Of a DNA stretch of 9,157 nt, positions 1-7,017 are shown one piece after another. The DNA lies in the NCBI GenBank assembly GCA_022563115.1, contig JADFNY010000122.1, forward strand, positions 1 to 9,157. Reading direction: 5' to 3'. The stretch is from Acidobacteriota bacterium. Lineage in GTDB: Bacteria; Acidobacteriota; UBA890. The translations under genes were made by a program, and so were the position numbers. The notes under the pieces were generated by a model. It worked only from the letters and a program-made list of their open reading frames with translations. It searched no databases and was not told the origin of the DNA. Within the stretch, counting starts at the first letter, position 1; every line of letters starts with the position of its first letter.

Positions 1-64
1 CGATCTCGACGTGCCCGTTCGTCATCGGGTCGAAAGAACCGGGATAAACGGCGACACGATCCAT
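1..64 (-). CDS. coaD: Phosphopantetheine adenylyltransferase, N-terminus only (cut by window edge)
   Basis: Only the first 21 codons are inside the window. They begin MDRVAVYPGSFDPMTNGHVE, the hallmark start of bacterial CoaD: the nucleotide-binding strand followed by PGSFDP and the TxGH nucleotidyltransferase signature (here T15-N16-G17-H18). CoaD transfers AMP from ATP to 4'-phosphopantetheine, giving dephospho-CoA, the penultimate step of coenzyme A synthesis in the cytoplasm. The ATG at 64-62 is preceded by GAGG with a 5-base spacer, a good ribosome binding site. It lies 106 bases downstream of rsmD on the same strand, the usual rsmD-coaD neighbourhood. That gap holds a possible promoter of its own. 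The identification rests on the N-terminal motif alone, but the motif is very characteristic. Confidence 0.93.
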   Translation of the reverse strand, partial: MDRVAVYPGSFDPMTNGHVEI

Positions 65-134
65 GCTGTCCTCGGGAATCAGGGGGTGGATCTGGCGGCC
101 TACCGCTCCCCGGACGACGCGCCACGAACCGCTG

Positions 135-143
135 AGTATAGCA
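135..143 (-). promoter_or_regulatory. Possible internal promoter for coaD (extended -10)
   Basis: On the minus strand, between the rsmD stop and the coaD start, the sequence reads TGCTATACT. This is an extended -10 (TGn plus TATACT, 5 of 6 matches to TATAAT). Transcription would start near 128, leaving a leader of about 64 bases before the coaD ATG. No good -35 hexamer is present at 16-18 bases upstream, which is common for extended -10 promoters. Inferred from sequence only. Confidence 0.4.
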
Positions 144-163
144 GGGCAGCAGAGAGCAAATGG

Positions 164-178
164 CGGGCGTTCAGCCCG
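164..178 (-). terminator. Small hairpin at the rsmD stop codon
   Basis: CGGGC and GCCCG form a perfect 5-bp GC stem around a 5-base loop that contains the rsmD TGA stop codon. On the minus strand it is followed by CCATTTGCTCTCT, which is not a proper U-tract. It may slow or partly terminate transcription before the candidate coaD promoter, but as an intrinsic terminator it is weak. Confidence 0.2.
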
Positions 179-755
179 TTGAATCGGCTGTTTCGGGGCC
201 GCCCGCGACGACGAAAAAAGAGAACGCCGTGTCGCCGACATCGACCCGCCGAAGAAGCTCCCAGCCGGTCGCCGTTCGCGGAGCTTGCTTGTCGCGATGC
301 TCGACGACCGCGATGCCGTGTGCGGCGATCAGTGCATGATCGAGGATCGCCTCCAAACAGCTGTGCGCGTCGGCCCAGTCGTACGGCGGGTCGAGGAAGG
401 CGACGTCGAGGGGCTCCTCGGCCCCCGCTAGGCGGCGCAACGCACCCTGCCAGGCGCCCCGAACCACCGTTGCGGAGCCGGCGAAGCGACAAAGCTCGAG
501 GTTTGCTTCGAGCGTCGCCACCGCCAGGGCATTCTGTTCGATGAAGACGGCGGCCGCCGCGCCGCGACTCAGGGCCTCGATGCCGACCGCGCCCGAGCCA
601 GCGAACAGGTCGAGGAACCGGGCTCCCGGGAGGCGTGGCGCCAGGACGTTGAACAGCGTCTCGCGGGCGCGGTCGCTGGTCGGGCGCAGCCCGCCGACGT
701 CCGGGACCGCCAGCCGGCGACCTCTCGCCACTCCGGCGATGACGCGGACGCTCAT
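171..755 (-). CDS. rsmD: 16S rRNA (guanine(966)-N(2))-methyltransferase RsmD
   Basis: The 194-residue product matches the usual length of RsmD, which uses SAM to methylate N2 of G966 in 16S rRNA during assembly of the small ribosomal subunit. It starts MSVRVIAGVARGRRL and continues with LRPTSDRARETLFNVL (residues 23-38), both typical of the family. Motif I, the SAM-binding LDLFAGSGAVGIEALSRGA, lies at residues 48-66. E73 follows at the end of the next strand, and the catalytic DPPY of amino-group methyltransferases is at residues 122-125. The ATG at 755 overlaps the recG stop as ATGA, so translation is probably coupled to recG. The frame stays open further upstream inside recG, but that extension is Arg/Gly-rich, overlaps recG by over 100 bases and looks unlike RsmD, so the ATGA start is preferred. 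Confidence 0.95.
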   Translation of the reverse strand: MSVRVIAGVARGRRLAVPDVGGLRPTSDRARETLFNVLAPRLPGARFLDLFAGSGAVGIEALSRGAAAAVFIEQNALAVATLEANLELCRFAGSATVVRGAWQGALRRLAGAEEPLDVAFLDPPYDWADAHSCLEAILDHALIAAHGIAVVEHRDKQAPRTATGWELLRRVDVGDTAFSFFVVAGGPETADSTG

Positions 756-2842
756 CCCGCCTGCACGGTGGCAAAGCGTCGCCCCCAGTAGCGCCGAACC
801 CGGCGGCGATAGTCGATGCTTTCGTCGTCCTCGGCCGCGGCCAGCCTCTCGGCCTCTTCGCGGGTCGCCTCGAGCCACTCGTGATCGCGGAACGGATCAC
901 CGACGCGCAGCCCGGCGACCCCTGCCTGACGGATACCGAGCACCTCGCCCGGGCCCCGCAGCATCAAGTCCTTCTCGGCGAGCACGAAGCCGTCATCGCT
1001 CGACCGGATAGCGTCGAGACGGGCCCGCGCCATCGCCGACAAGGGCTCGTGGGCGAGAAAGACACACGTCGACGGCGCGCTGCCGCGCCCCACCCTGCCC
1101 CGCAGCTGGTGCAGCTGCGCCAGCCCGAAGCGTTCGGCGTGCCCAACGACCATCAACGTCGCGTTGGCGACGTCGACGCCGACCTCGACAACCGTGGTCG
1201 CCGCCAGGACATCGATCTCTCCGGCCCTGAAGCCTTCCATCGCCGCGAGCTTCTCGTCGTGGCTTTGGGCGCCATGCAACAGCCCGATGCGGACCCCCGG
1301 CAATTGACGTTGCAGGTCGGCCTCCAACCGGACCGCGGCGGCGAGCTCGTCATCCCCCTCCTCGATGCGCGGCGCGACGACGTAGGCCTGTTCGCCGCGT
1401 TGCGCGGTTGCCTTCAACATCTCGATGACCCGCTGCCAATCGGCCGCCGGAACAACCCGGGATACGACCGGCTGCCGCCCGGGCGGCATGTCGTCGATGG
1501 TGCACACGTCGAGATCACCGTACACCGTCAACGCCAGGGTGCGGGGTATCGGCGTCGCCGTCATGACCAGCAAGTGGGGCCATCCCTGCTGCTGGTTCGC
1601 TCCGCCCTTGGCGCGCAGCGCGGCGCGCTGCCGAACGCCGAAGCGATGCTGCTCGTCGATCACCGCCAGTCCGAGGTTCGAAAACGACACCTCGGGCTCG
1701 AGTATGGCGTGGGTGCCGACCAGCACATCGAGCTCGCCCGCCGCCAACGCTCCCAGAATCCGGCGCCGGGACGCGGCGCCTGTGTTGCCGGTCAGGCACT
1801 CCAGCGTCACATCTCGCGAAGCCGCCCACGGCCCCAGCGTCCGCGCATGCTGACGGGCGAGGATCTCGGTCGGCGCCATGATTGCCGCCTGGTAGCCGCC
1901 CGTCACCGCGGCCAGCAACGCGCACCCGGCGACCGCCGTCTTGCCGCAGCCGACGTCGCCCTGCAGCAGGCGGTGCATGGGAATCCTGCCCCCCATGTCG
2001 GCAAGGATCGTGCGGAGCGCCGCGTCCTGCCCGCTGGTGAGCTCGAAGGGCAGCGCCTCTCGAATCGCCGAGATCCTCGCCTCGTCGAACGCCATCGGCC
2101 GACCCGCGGCCTCGCTCGTCGCCCGCGATCGCTGCAGCTGCAGCGCGGTCTGGAAGGCGAGGAATTCCTCGCACACCAGCCGCCGGTGGGCCGCCGTGCG
2201 CGCCGCATTCCAGACACGCGGGTCGGCGTCGTCGGGCGGTCGATGGACGCCACCGAGCGCCGCCTGCCGCTCGATGAGGCCAAGCCGGCGTCTGGTTGCT
2301 GCCGGCAGCGATTCCGGGACCTCGCCCACCAGATCGATGCACGCGTCGATCAGACGTCGCAAGACGCCGGGTGTCAACTTGCCGATTCGTCGGTAGATCG
2401 GCACCAGCCGGCCGACGTGCAGGCCGCCTCCCTTTTCGAGCACGGGATTGACGAGTTGCAGGTCTCCCTCGTGCTCCCCGACCTTGCCGAACAACCAGAC
2501 GATGTCGCCCTTGGCGATCGAATCGGCGATGTAAGGCTGCCGGAACCACACCACCTGCAGCGCACCGCCGTCGTCGCTCACCGTCGCCTCGACGCGGGCG
2601 CGACGCCCTCGGCCAACCCGCTGCACCCGCTCGACCTTCACCTCCAGGGCGCACCTTTCACCGACTTCCAGCCCAGCGATCGGGCGCACCGAGGAGCGGT
2701 CCTCGTAGCGAAACGGCAGGTACAGGAGCAGATCCTCGAGCGTCTCGATGCCGGCGTCGGCCAGGGAGGCGGCGCGCACCGGCCCCACCCCCGGCACCCG
2801 GCTTACCGGATCGCGTAGCTCAGCCACGGCCGGCCGGGGCAT
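752..2842 (-). CDS. recG: ATP-dependent DNA helicase RecG
   Basis: RecG is a superfamily 2 double-stranded DNA translocase that reverses stalled replication forks and branch-migrates Holliday junctions. The 696-residue product is full length for the family. An N-terminal helical part carries a helix-hairpin-helix-like VPGVGPVRAASL at residues 16-27 and LLLYLPFRYED, followed by the OB-fold wedge domain with VVWFRQPYI. The helicase core has Walker A GDVGCGKT (295-302), APTEILARQH, VGTHAIL, the Walker B DEQH box (396-399), TATPIPRT, then LLHGAQSHDEK, ATTVVEVGVDV and the motif VI QLRGRVGRG (579-587). Position 4 of the Walker A loop is Cys where Ser is usual. Start choice: ATG at 2842 gives a normal RecG N-terminus but has no close Shine-Dalgarno. 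An upstream in-frame ATG at 2899 has AAAGG at a suitable distance and would add 19 residues unlike RecG. First gene of the recG-rsmD-coaD cluster. Confidence 0.96.
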   Translation of the reverse strand: MPRPAVAELRDPVSRVPGVGPVRAASLADAGIETLEDLLLYLPFRYEDRSSVRPIAGLEVGERCALEVKVERVQRVGRGRRARVEATVSDDGGALQVVWFRQPYIADSIAKGDIVWLFGKVGEHEGDLQLVNPVLEKGGGLHVGRLVPIYRRIGKLTPGVLRRLIDACIDLVGEVPESLPAATRRRLGLIERQAALGGVHRPPDDADPRVWNAARTAAHRRLVCEEFLAFQTALQLQRSRATSEAAGRPMAFDEARISAIREALPFELTSGQDAALRTILADMGGRIPMHRLLQGDVGCGKTAVAGCALLAAVTGGYQAAIMAPTEILARQHARTLGPWAASRDVTLECLTGNTGAASRRRILGALAAGELDVLVGTHAILEPEVSFSNLGLAVIDEQHRFGVRQRAALRAKGGANQQQGWPHLLVMTATPIPRTLALTVYGDLDVCTIDDMPPGRQPVVSRVVPAADWQRVIEMLKATAQRGEQAYVVAPRIEEGDDELAAAVRLEADLQRQLPGVRIGLLHGAQSHDEKLAAMEGFRAGEIDVLAATTVVEVGVDVANATLMVVGHAERFGLAQLHQLRGRVGRGSAPSTCVFLAHEPLSAMARARLDAIRSSDDGFVLAEKDLMLRGPGEVLGIRQAGVAGLRVGDPFRDHEWLEATREEAERLAAAEDDESIDYRRRVRRYWGRRFATVQAG

Positions 2843-2874
2843 GGGCGACGTGCTGAAAGACTCCTGGGGGCGCC

Positions 2875-2886
2875 GTTGCCGGCAAC
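2875..2886. promoter_or_regulatory. Perfect 12-base palindrome in the recG/phosphorylase divergent region
   Basis: GTTGCCGGCAAC is a perfect dyad in the 91-base gap between the divergently transcribed recG and phosphorylase genes. It lies about 48-59 bases before the phosphorylase start and 33-44 bases before the recG ATG at 2842, a fitting place for an operator. If recG instead starts at 2899, it would be inside coding sequence. I do not recognise it as the site of a known regulator. Confidence 0.3.
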
Positions 2887-2899
2887 CCTCCGGGCACAT

Positions 2900-2917
2900 G
2901 GGGGCCTTTCAGCCCCC
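2900..2917. promoter_or_regulatory. GC hairpin in the divergent region
   Basis: GGGGGC (2900-2905) and GCCCCC (2912-2917) form a perfect 6-bp stem with a CTTTCA loop. On the minus strand the loop and flank carry the AAAGG that would serve an upstream recG start at 2899, so folding could hide it. No T-run follows on either strand, so it does not look like a terminator. The structure is seen directly; any role is inferred. Confidence 0.25.
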
Positions 2918-2926
2918 TGCTAGCAT
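2918..2926 (+). promoter_or_regulatory. Extended -10 of a likely leaderless promoter for the phosphorylase gene
   Basis: TGCTAGCAT reads as TGn followed by TAGCAT (4 of 6 matches to TATAAT). The hexamer ends 7 bases before the ATG at 2934, so transcription would begin at or next to the start codon and give a leaderless mRNA. This fits the lack of any Shine-Dalgarno in front of that ATG. No clear -35 is visible. Confidence 0.35.
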
Positions 2927-2933
2927 CGGGCTC

Positions 2934-3740
2934 ATGTCGAGCGATCATGACCATGAATCTACCCCCGACGTCCTCCTTGCCGCCGCCGTCGCGTTCGAGC
3001 TGCGGCCATTTGCCCGTCGTCTGGGGGTCGAGGCCCTGGATTCCGGGCTTGCCCACGAGCCGGTCGGCAATCGCCGGGTGGTGCTGCTGTCCGCCAGCAT
3101 GGGACGGGCGGGAGATGAGAAGTTCGCCGCCGCACTGCGCCACCTGCGACCCGCCGCGGTGATCAACGTCGGGATCGCCGGCGCGCTCGACCTGGCGCAC
3201 CCGGCGGGGTCGACCTGGGTGGTTGAAGAGTGGCGCCACCAGCAGCATCCGCACGAACCGGCGGCCCACGCCGATGCCGCTCTGTCGGCCGACGTCGGTG
3301 ACGCGCTCACGGAGACCGGCATCGCGTGGGGGAACGCCGTCGCCGTTACCGTCGACGAGCCGTTGCATGACGCCGACGAACGCGACCGCATCCGCGAAGG
3401 CAGCGGCGCCCACCTGGTCGAGATGGAAGGTGCTGCCTGGGCGACGATCGCCGCCGAGCACGGCGTGCCGTTCGCCGCCGTTCGCGTCGTCTCCGACCAC
3501 GCCGACCGTCCTTTGCCCGGCCCAAGAACGAAGACCGGCCGCCGCGCTTGGCTGCTGCGCGACGACGGCACGACCCGCAAGCGGCGGTTGCTGTTGGCTC
3601 TCCTGGCATCCACTGCGTGGTTGAGACCACGGCACCACCTCCACGAGCTGAAGGCGGCGGGAGGACAGTTTCGCGACGCCGTCGACGCCCTCGACGGCGT
3701 CGCCCGGGCGCTGCTCGCTCATTTCAGTCCACCGGAATGA
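2934..3740 (+). CDS. Nucleoside phosphorylase superfamily protein (MTA/SAH nucleosidase-like fold), substrate unknown
   Basis: The 268-residue protein has the landmarks of the PNP/UDP phosphorylase superfamily, which cleaves N-glycosidic bonds of nucleosides by phosphorolysis or hydrolysis. After a short His/Asp-rich N-terminus comes LLAAAVAFELRPF (residues 14-26), where Glu in the first loop is typical of MTA/SAH nucleosidases. The central glycine motif VGIAGAL is at residues 79-85, the ribose-binding VEMEGAA at 162-168, and VVSDHADR with the probable catalytic Asp188. The roughly 75 residues after this are basic then helical (RTKTGRRAWLLRDDG and on), longer than in a standard MTA/SAH nucleosidase. 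Such tails occur in uncharacterised or hopanoid-associated (HpnG-like) phosphorylases, but no hopanoid gene is nearby, so no symbol is given. The ATG at 2934 fits the conserved N-terminus. The frame is open further upstream, but that part overlaps recG. Divergent from recG and convergent with smc, with 92 bases between the two stops. Confidence 0.85.
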   Translation: MSSDHDHESTPDVLLAAAVAFELRPFARRLGVEALDSGLAHEPVGNRRVVLLSASMGRAGDEKFAAALRHLRPAAVINVGIAGALDLAHPAGSTWVVEEWRHQQHPHEPAAHADAALSADVGDALTETGIAWGNAVAVTVDEPLHDADERDRIREGSGAHLVEMEGAAWATIAAEHGVPFAAVRVVSDHADRPLPGPRTKTGRRAWLLRDDGTTRKRRLLLALLASTAWLRPRHHLHELKAAGGQFRDAVDALDGVARALLAHFSPPE

Positions 3741-3832
3741 ACCGATCGCGGAGGAGGAAGACCGCCGCATCACGGACGCCGAAATAGCGATCGATGCCGG
3801 CGGCGAGCCCCACCTGGGGTGCCGGCGCCCCT

Positions 3833-6800
3833 TCAGTGGAGCTGGACAGAGACAAGCTGAGAGACACCGCTTTCCTGCATCGTGACGCCGTACAGCAGGT
3901 CCGCGATCTCCATCGTCCGCTTGTTGTGGGTGATGAGGATGAACTGGGTGCGGCTCTCGAAGGAATGCAGGGCGCGGAGGAAGCGGTCGATGTTGGGCTC
4001 ATCGAGGGCGGCGTCGGCCTCGTCGAGGATGCAGAACGCCGTCGGCCGATACTCGAAGATGCCGAACAGCAGCGACAGCGCCACCAACGTCCGCTCGCCG
4101 CCCGACAACAGCTGGATGTTCTGCAGCTTCTTGCCCGGCGGCTGGGCGAAGATCTCGATGCCGGTGTTCAGCGGGTCCCCCGGATCCTCGAGCTTCATGC
4201 CCGCCTTCCCGCCGCCGAACAGCTGGCGGAAGATGCGGTTGAAGTATCCGTTGACCGACTCGAAGCAGTCGGTGAAGCGCTCGATGCAATCGACGTCGAT
4301 CCGTTCGATCGCCTCGCTGAGGTTGGCGGCGGCGTTCTTGAGGTCCTTGCGTTGCGCGCCGAGCTCCTGGTGACGCGCCTCCTGGACCTCGAAATCATCA
4401 TAGGCGACAAGGTTGACCGGTCCGAGTCGGTCGATCTCGCCTTGCACCTCGAGGCTGAAGGCGCGCAACTGCCGGGCGTCGAGCGCCTCGACGTCGATCA
4501 CCTCGTCCTTCTTTGCCCTCGTAGCCACCTTGGGCTCCTCGGTCTCTTTGGCCGGCTCGACCGGACCCTCTTCGAGGAGCTGGGCCGGTTCGATCGCCAG
4601 TCGCTCGCGGATCTGCTGCTCGACGTGCTGGCCGGCAACCCGAAACTCGGCGGCCTCGACCTCACGTTTTGAACGCACTTCTTGGGCGCGCTCCAGCTCG
4701 ACACGCGCTTGCGCCTGCGCCGTCTCGAGGCCGGCGACCTCCGCCTCTCCGGCCTTGTCGTCGCTACCGGCGACGTCGACATCGGCCTCGAGCTCGATGC
4801 TCTTCTTGGCCACCTCATCGGCCTGCCTATGGGCCTTCTCGGCTTTCTTAGTGGCCACCTCGGCTGCCTCAACCAAGCTCTTGACCTGCGCCAACGTGCG
4901 CTCGCGCTCGGCCTTCAGCCGCCGACCGGCTGCCTCTGAGACGGCGAGCTCCTGGCGCGACGCATCGGCCTGCGCGGTGGCCGCCGCCGCCGTGATCGCC
5001 GCTCGGTCGCGGGTCTCCCGCGCTGCCAGCTCCTCCGGCGACGTCACCTCGAGCTCGGCCCGGACCGCCATCTTCTTCGCTTTCTTCGCTTTCGCTTGGG
5101 CTTCGACAGCCTCCTCGGCGACCTCCGTCGGCATGAGTCGAGCTTGACGGCCGCGTACCCGCACCTCGACGCCACAGGCCCAGCAGCTGCCGCTGGCGTC
5201 GACGAAGGCGTGGCCCGGATGCACGAGGGCCAGCTCCGGAGCGTCGGTTGCGTCCGCTACCAGCCAGGTATCCCGCAACAAGGAGCGAACGACCGCCTCC
5301 GCGGTCTCGGTACGGCCGCTGACCCGCTCCTGGAGCGCTCCGGTGATGCGGTCGTCCGCCGGCGGCGGAGCAACGATCGGGGATTCCCCCCGCCGCAGGG
5401 CTCGCGTGCGCCGGTTGCCGTCGAGGGCTTCGTCCAACCATTCACCGAGGCACGGCGCGGGCACGACCTTCGCATCGAGCAGATCGCCGAGCGCCAGGCT
5501 GAGGGCGGGAAAGTCCGCTTCCTCGACGACGAGATCCGCCGACAGCGATCGCGGCCCGCCGTCCTCTTCGCTCGCCGACACCGCCGGACGCATAGCCAAG
5601 TCAAGGCGTCGTCGTGCGGCCTCGAGCTCTTCTTCGGCCTGCGCGACAACGAGCTTGGTGGCGTCGGCGGCGGCTTCGGACTGTCGGGCAACCTCTTTGC
5701 GGCGGGCCTGCAGGCGGGCGGCCTCCTCGAGCTGTTCCTCGAGCTCGGCAGCGCGGCGCTGGAGCTCGGCGAGGCGCTCTTCGGCGAACGTCCGCCGGTC
5801 CTCCTGGCGCTGCGCCTCGGACTTGAGGCGCTCCTGTTCGAGCTGGTTCCGGTACAGGCTCTGACGCCGTTCCTGTTCGGCTTCCCGGGCGGTGCTCAGG
5901 CGCTTGCGCGCTCCCTCGAGCTTGCCGACCGCGGTCTCGAGCTTCTCGCGGGCCGTGGCTTCGGCTTCGCCAGCGGCACCAACCGTGGTGCCCGCCAACG
6001 ATTGCCTCTGGCGCGATTCGGACAGCGCGCAGTGCAACCAGGCCCGCTCCAGCCGCCGCTGCCCCTCGCGTAGCTTCTTGTAGCGCCGCGCCCGGCCGGC
6101 CTGGCGCTTGAGGCTGCCCATCTGACGGCCGACTTCCTCGTAGATGTCGTCGATCCGCGCCACGTCTTGAGCCGTCGCCTCGAGCTTGAGCTGGGTCAGG
6201 TGGCGACGTTGCCTGTAGAGCGTGATGCCAGCGGCCTCCTCCAGCGGAGCGCGGCGCTCCAGCGAGTTGGCAGAGAGGATCTGGTCGATCTTGCCCTGTC
6301 CGATCAGGAAACATGTTCGTGTCCCCAGGCCCGTTCCCGCGAGGCGCTCGCGGATATCCCGCAGGCGGCACTTGGCGCCGTCGAGCAGGTACTCGGATTC
6401 CCCCGAGCGGAACAGGCGACGGGTGATCTTCAGTAGGTTGGGATCGCCGCTGGTCTCGGCGTCGCCGGGCCCGGCACCGTTGCCGCCGGCTCCGTTGGGC
6501 CCGTTCGACCCACTAGATCCGCTAGATTCGTTCGGTCCATTCCCCTGCCTCGCGCTCAGGTCGGCAAGCGAGGTCGCTTCGTCGTCGGGGTGCGGGCGCA
6601 GTCCGGCGTCGCCGCCCGCCTCGAGGTCGGCGAGCGGGTCGAAGCCGCTCTCATCGCCGGCGGCGCCGTTGCTCAGATAGAGGGTAACCTCGGCGAGTCC
6701 GGTCGCCCGCCGGGTCGCGGTGCCCTGGAAGATGACGTCCTGCATACGCTGGGCGCGCAGCGCCCGGGTGCTTTGCTCCCCCAGCACCCACAGGATGGCG

Positions 6801-6928
6801 TCGGAGATATTGCTCTTGCCGCAGCCGTTCGGACCAACGACCGCAGTGATCCCGGCAGGGAAATCGAGTTCCGCGGCGTCGGCGAACGACTTGAAGCCGC
6901 GAATTTCCAGCTTGGACAGCTTCCACAC
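3833..6928 (-). CDS. smc: Chromosome segregation protein SMC (condensin ATPase) with head insertion and short arms
   Basis: SMC forms a ring-shaped ATPase dimer that, with ScpA/ScpB (not in this window), organises and segregates the chromosome. The product is 1031 residues, against about 1150-1200 usually. N-terminal head: KLEIRGFKSFAD, Walker A GPNGCGKSN (32-40), QDVIFQGT (63-70), then after an insertion (about 88-164) ITRRLFRSGESEYLLDG (168-184), RERLAGTGLG, IGQGKIDQIL and LEEAAG. The N-terminal coil runs to about 450, a divergent hinge from about 455 to 598, and the C-terminal coil to about 890. C-terminal head: GPVNLVAYDDFE, LFGGGKAGMKLEDP, QPPGKKLQN, signature LSGGERT (941-947), Walker B FCILDEADAALDE (965-977), ITHNKRTME and the family-typical ending YGVTMQESGVS. 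GTG at 6928 is chosen because WKLSKLEIRGF follows directly, with GAGG 10 bases upstream. An upstream TTG at 7033 would lie before the predicted transcription start. All ATPase motifs are intact, so it is probably active. Confidence 0.95.
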   Translation of the reverse strand: MWKLSKLEIRGFKSFADAAELDFPAGITAVVGPNGCGKSNISDAILWVLGEQSTRALRAQRMQDVIFQGTATRRATGLAEVTLYLSNGAAGDESGFDPLADLEAGGDAGLRPHPDDEATSLADLSARQGNGPNESSGSSGSNGPNGAGGNGAGPGDAETSGDPNLLKITRRLFRSGESEYLLDGAKCRLRDIRERLAGTGLGTRTCFLIGQGKIDQILSANSLERRAPLEEAAGITLYRQRRHLTQLKLEATAQDVARIDDIYEEVGRQMGSLKRQAGRARRYKKLREGQRRLERAWLHCALSESRQRQSLAGTTVGAAGEAEATAREKLETAVGKLEGARKRLSTAREAEQERRQSLYRNQLEQERLKSEAQRQEDRRTFAEERLAELQRRAAELEEQLEEAARLQARRKEVARQSEAAADATKLVVAQAEEELEAARRRLDLAMRPAVSASEEDGGPRSLSADLVVEEADFPALSLALGDLLDAKVVPAPCLGEWLDEALDGNRRTRALRRGESPIVAPPPADDRITGALQERVSGRTETAEAVVRSLLRDTWLVADATDAPELALVHPGHAFVDASGSCWACGVEVRVRGRQARLMPTEVAEEAVEAQAKAKKAKKMAVRAELEVTSPEELAARETRDRAAITAAAATAQADASRQELAVSEAAGRRLKAERERTLAQVKSLVEAAEVATKKAEKAHRQADEVAKKSIELEADVDVAGSDDKAGEAEVAGLETAQAQARVELERAQEVRSKREVEAAEFRVAGQHVEQQIRERLAIEPAQLLEEGPVEPAKETEEPKVATRAKKDEVIDVEALDARQLRAFSLEVQGEIDRLGPVNLVAYDDFEVQEARHQELGAQRKDLKNAAANLSEAIERIDVDCIERFTDCFESVNGYFNRIFRQLFGGGKAGMKLEDPGDPLNTGIEIFAQPPGKKLQNIQLLSGGERTLVALSLLFGIFEYRPTAFCILDEADAALDEPNIDRFLRALHSFESRTQFILITHNKRTMEIADLLYGVTMQESGVSQLVSVQLH
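6437..6667 (-). other. Insertion in the SMC ATPase head with Gly/Asn/Ser-rich linker
   Basis: This stretch encodes about residues 88-164 of SMC. In typical SMC proteins, about 20 residues separate the strand ending in TLxxxN from ITRRLYRSGESEY; here about 80 do. The first half is acidic (GFDPLADLEAGGD, PDDEATSLADL). The second half (about residues 128-156; 6461-6547) is a low-complexity linker with NGPN twice, SSG units and many Gly. In the DNA, two adjacent 9-base units differing at two positions, ACTAGATCC and GCTAGATTC (6512-6529 on the plus strand), suggest growth by local duplication. This part uses AAT, TCT, AGT and GGA codons that are scarce elsewhere in the gene. The reading frame is unbroken. 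It is probably a surface loop of the head domain. Confidence 0.75.
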
Positions 6929-7017
6929 GATGCCCGGGCCTCGGGTCCGTGCCTCCCGAATTGCGCCTGCACCGGGCGACCGCTGCGAGGATCGCCCAAG
7001 GTTGTCCGGCGCGCCGG

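Noticed and set aside
881..2818. A 645-codon open frame on the plus strand, fully antisense to recG
   Set aside because: It mirrors recG codon for codon pattern in a GC-rich gene, has no recognisable domain and is rich in Arg, Gln and Pro. It is an antisense shadow.
3726..3832. Minus-strand reading just after the smc stop giving GIDRYFGVRDA, slightly like the N-terminus of NCS2/AzgA purine permeases
   Set aside because: The resemblance covers only about ten residues, the following TVRTE-like motif is absent in all frames, there is no ribosome binding site, and the frame ends after about 20 more residues. A decayed permease start is possible but unsupported.
3741..3832. Search for a terminator between the convergent phosphorylase and smc genes
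   Set aside because: Only a 4-bp CCCC/GGGG stem (3808-3819) without a T-run was found, too weak to annotate.
5073..5090. Tandem 9-base repeat TTCTTCGCT inside smc
   Set aside because: It simply encodes an AKK-AKK pattern in the coiled-coil arm, a common outcome of heptad-like lysine-rich sequence.
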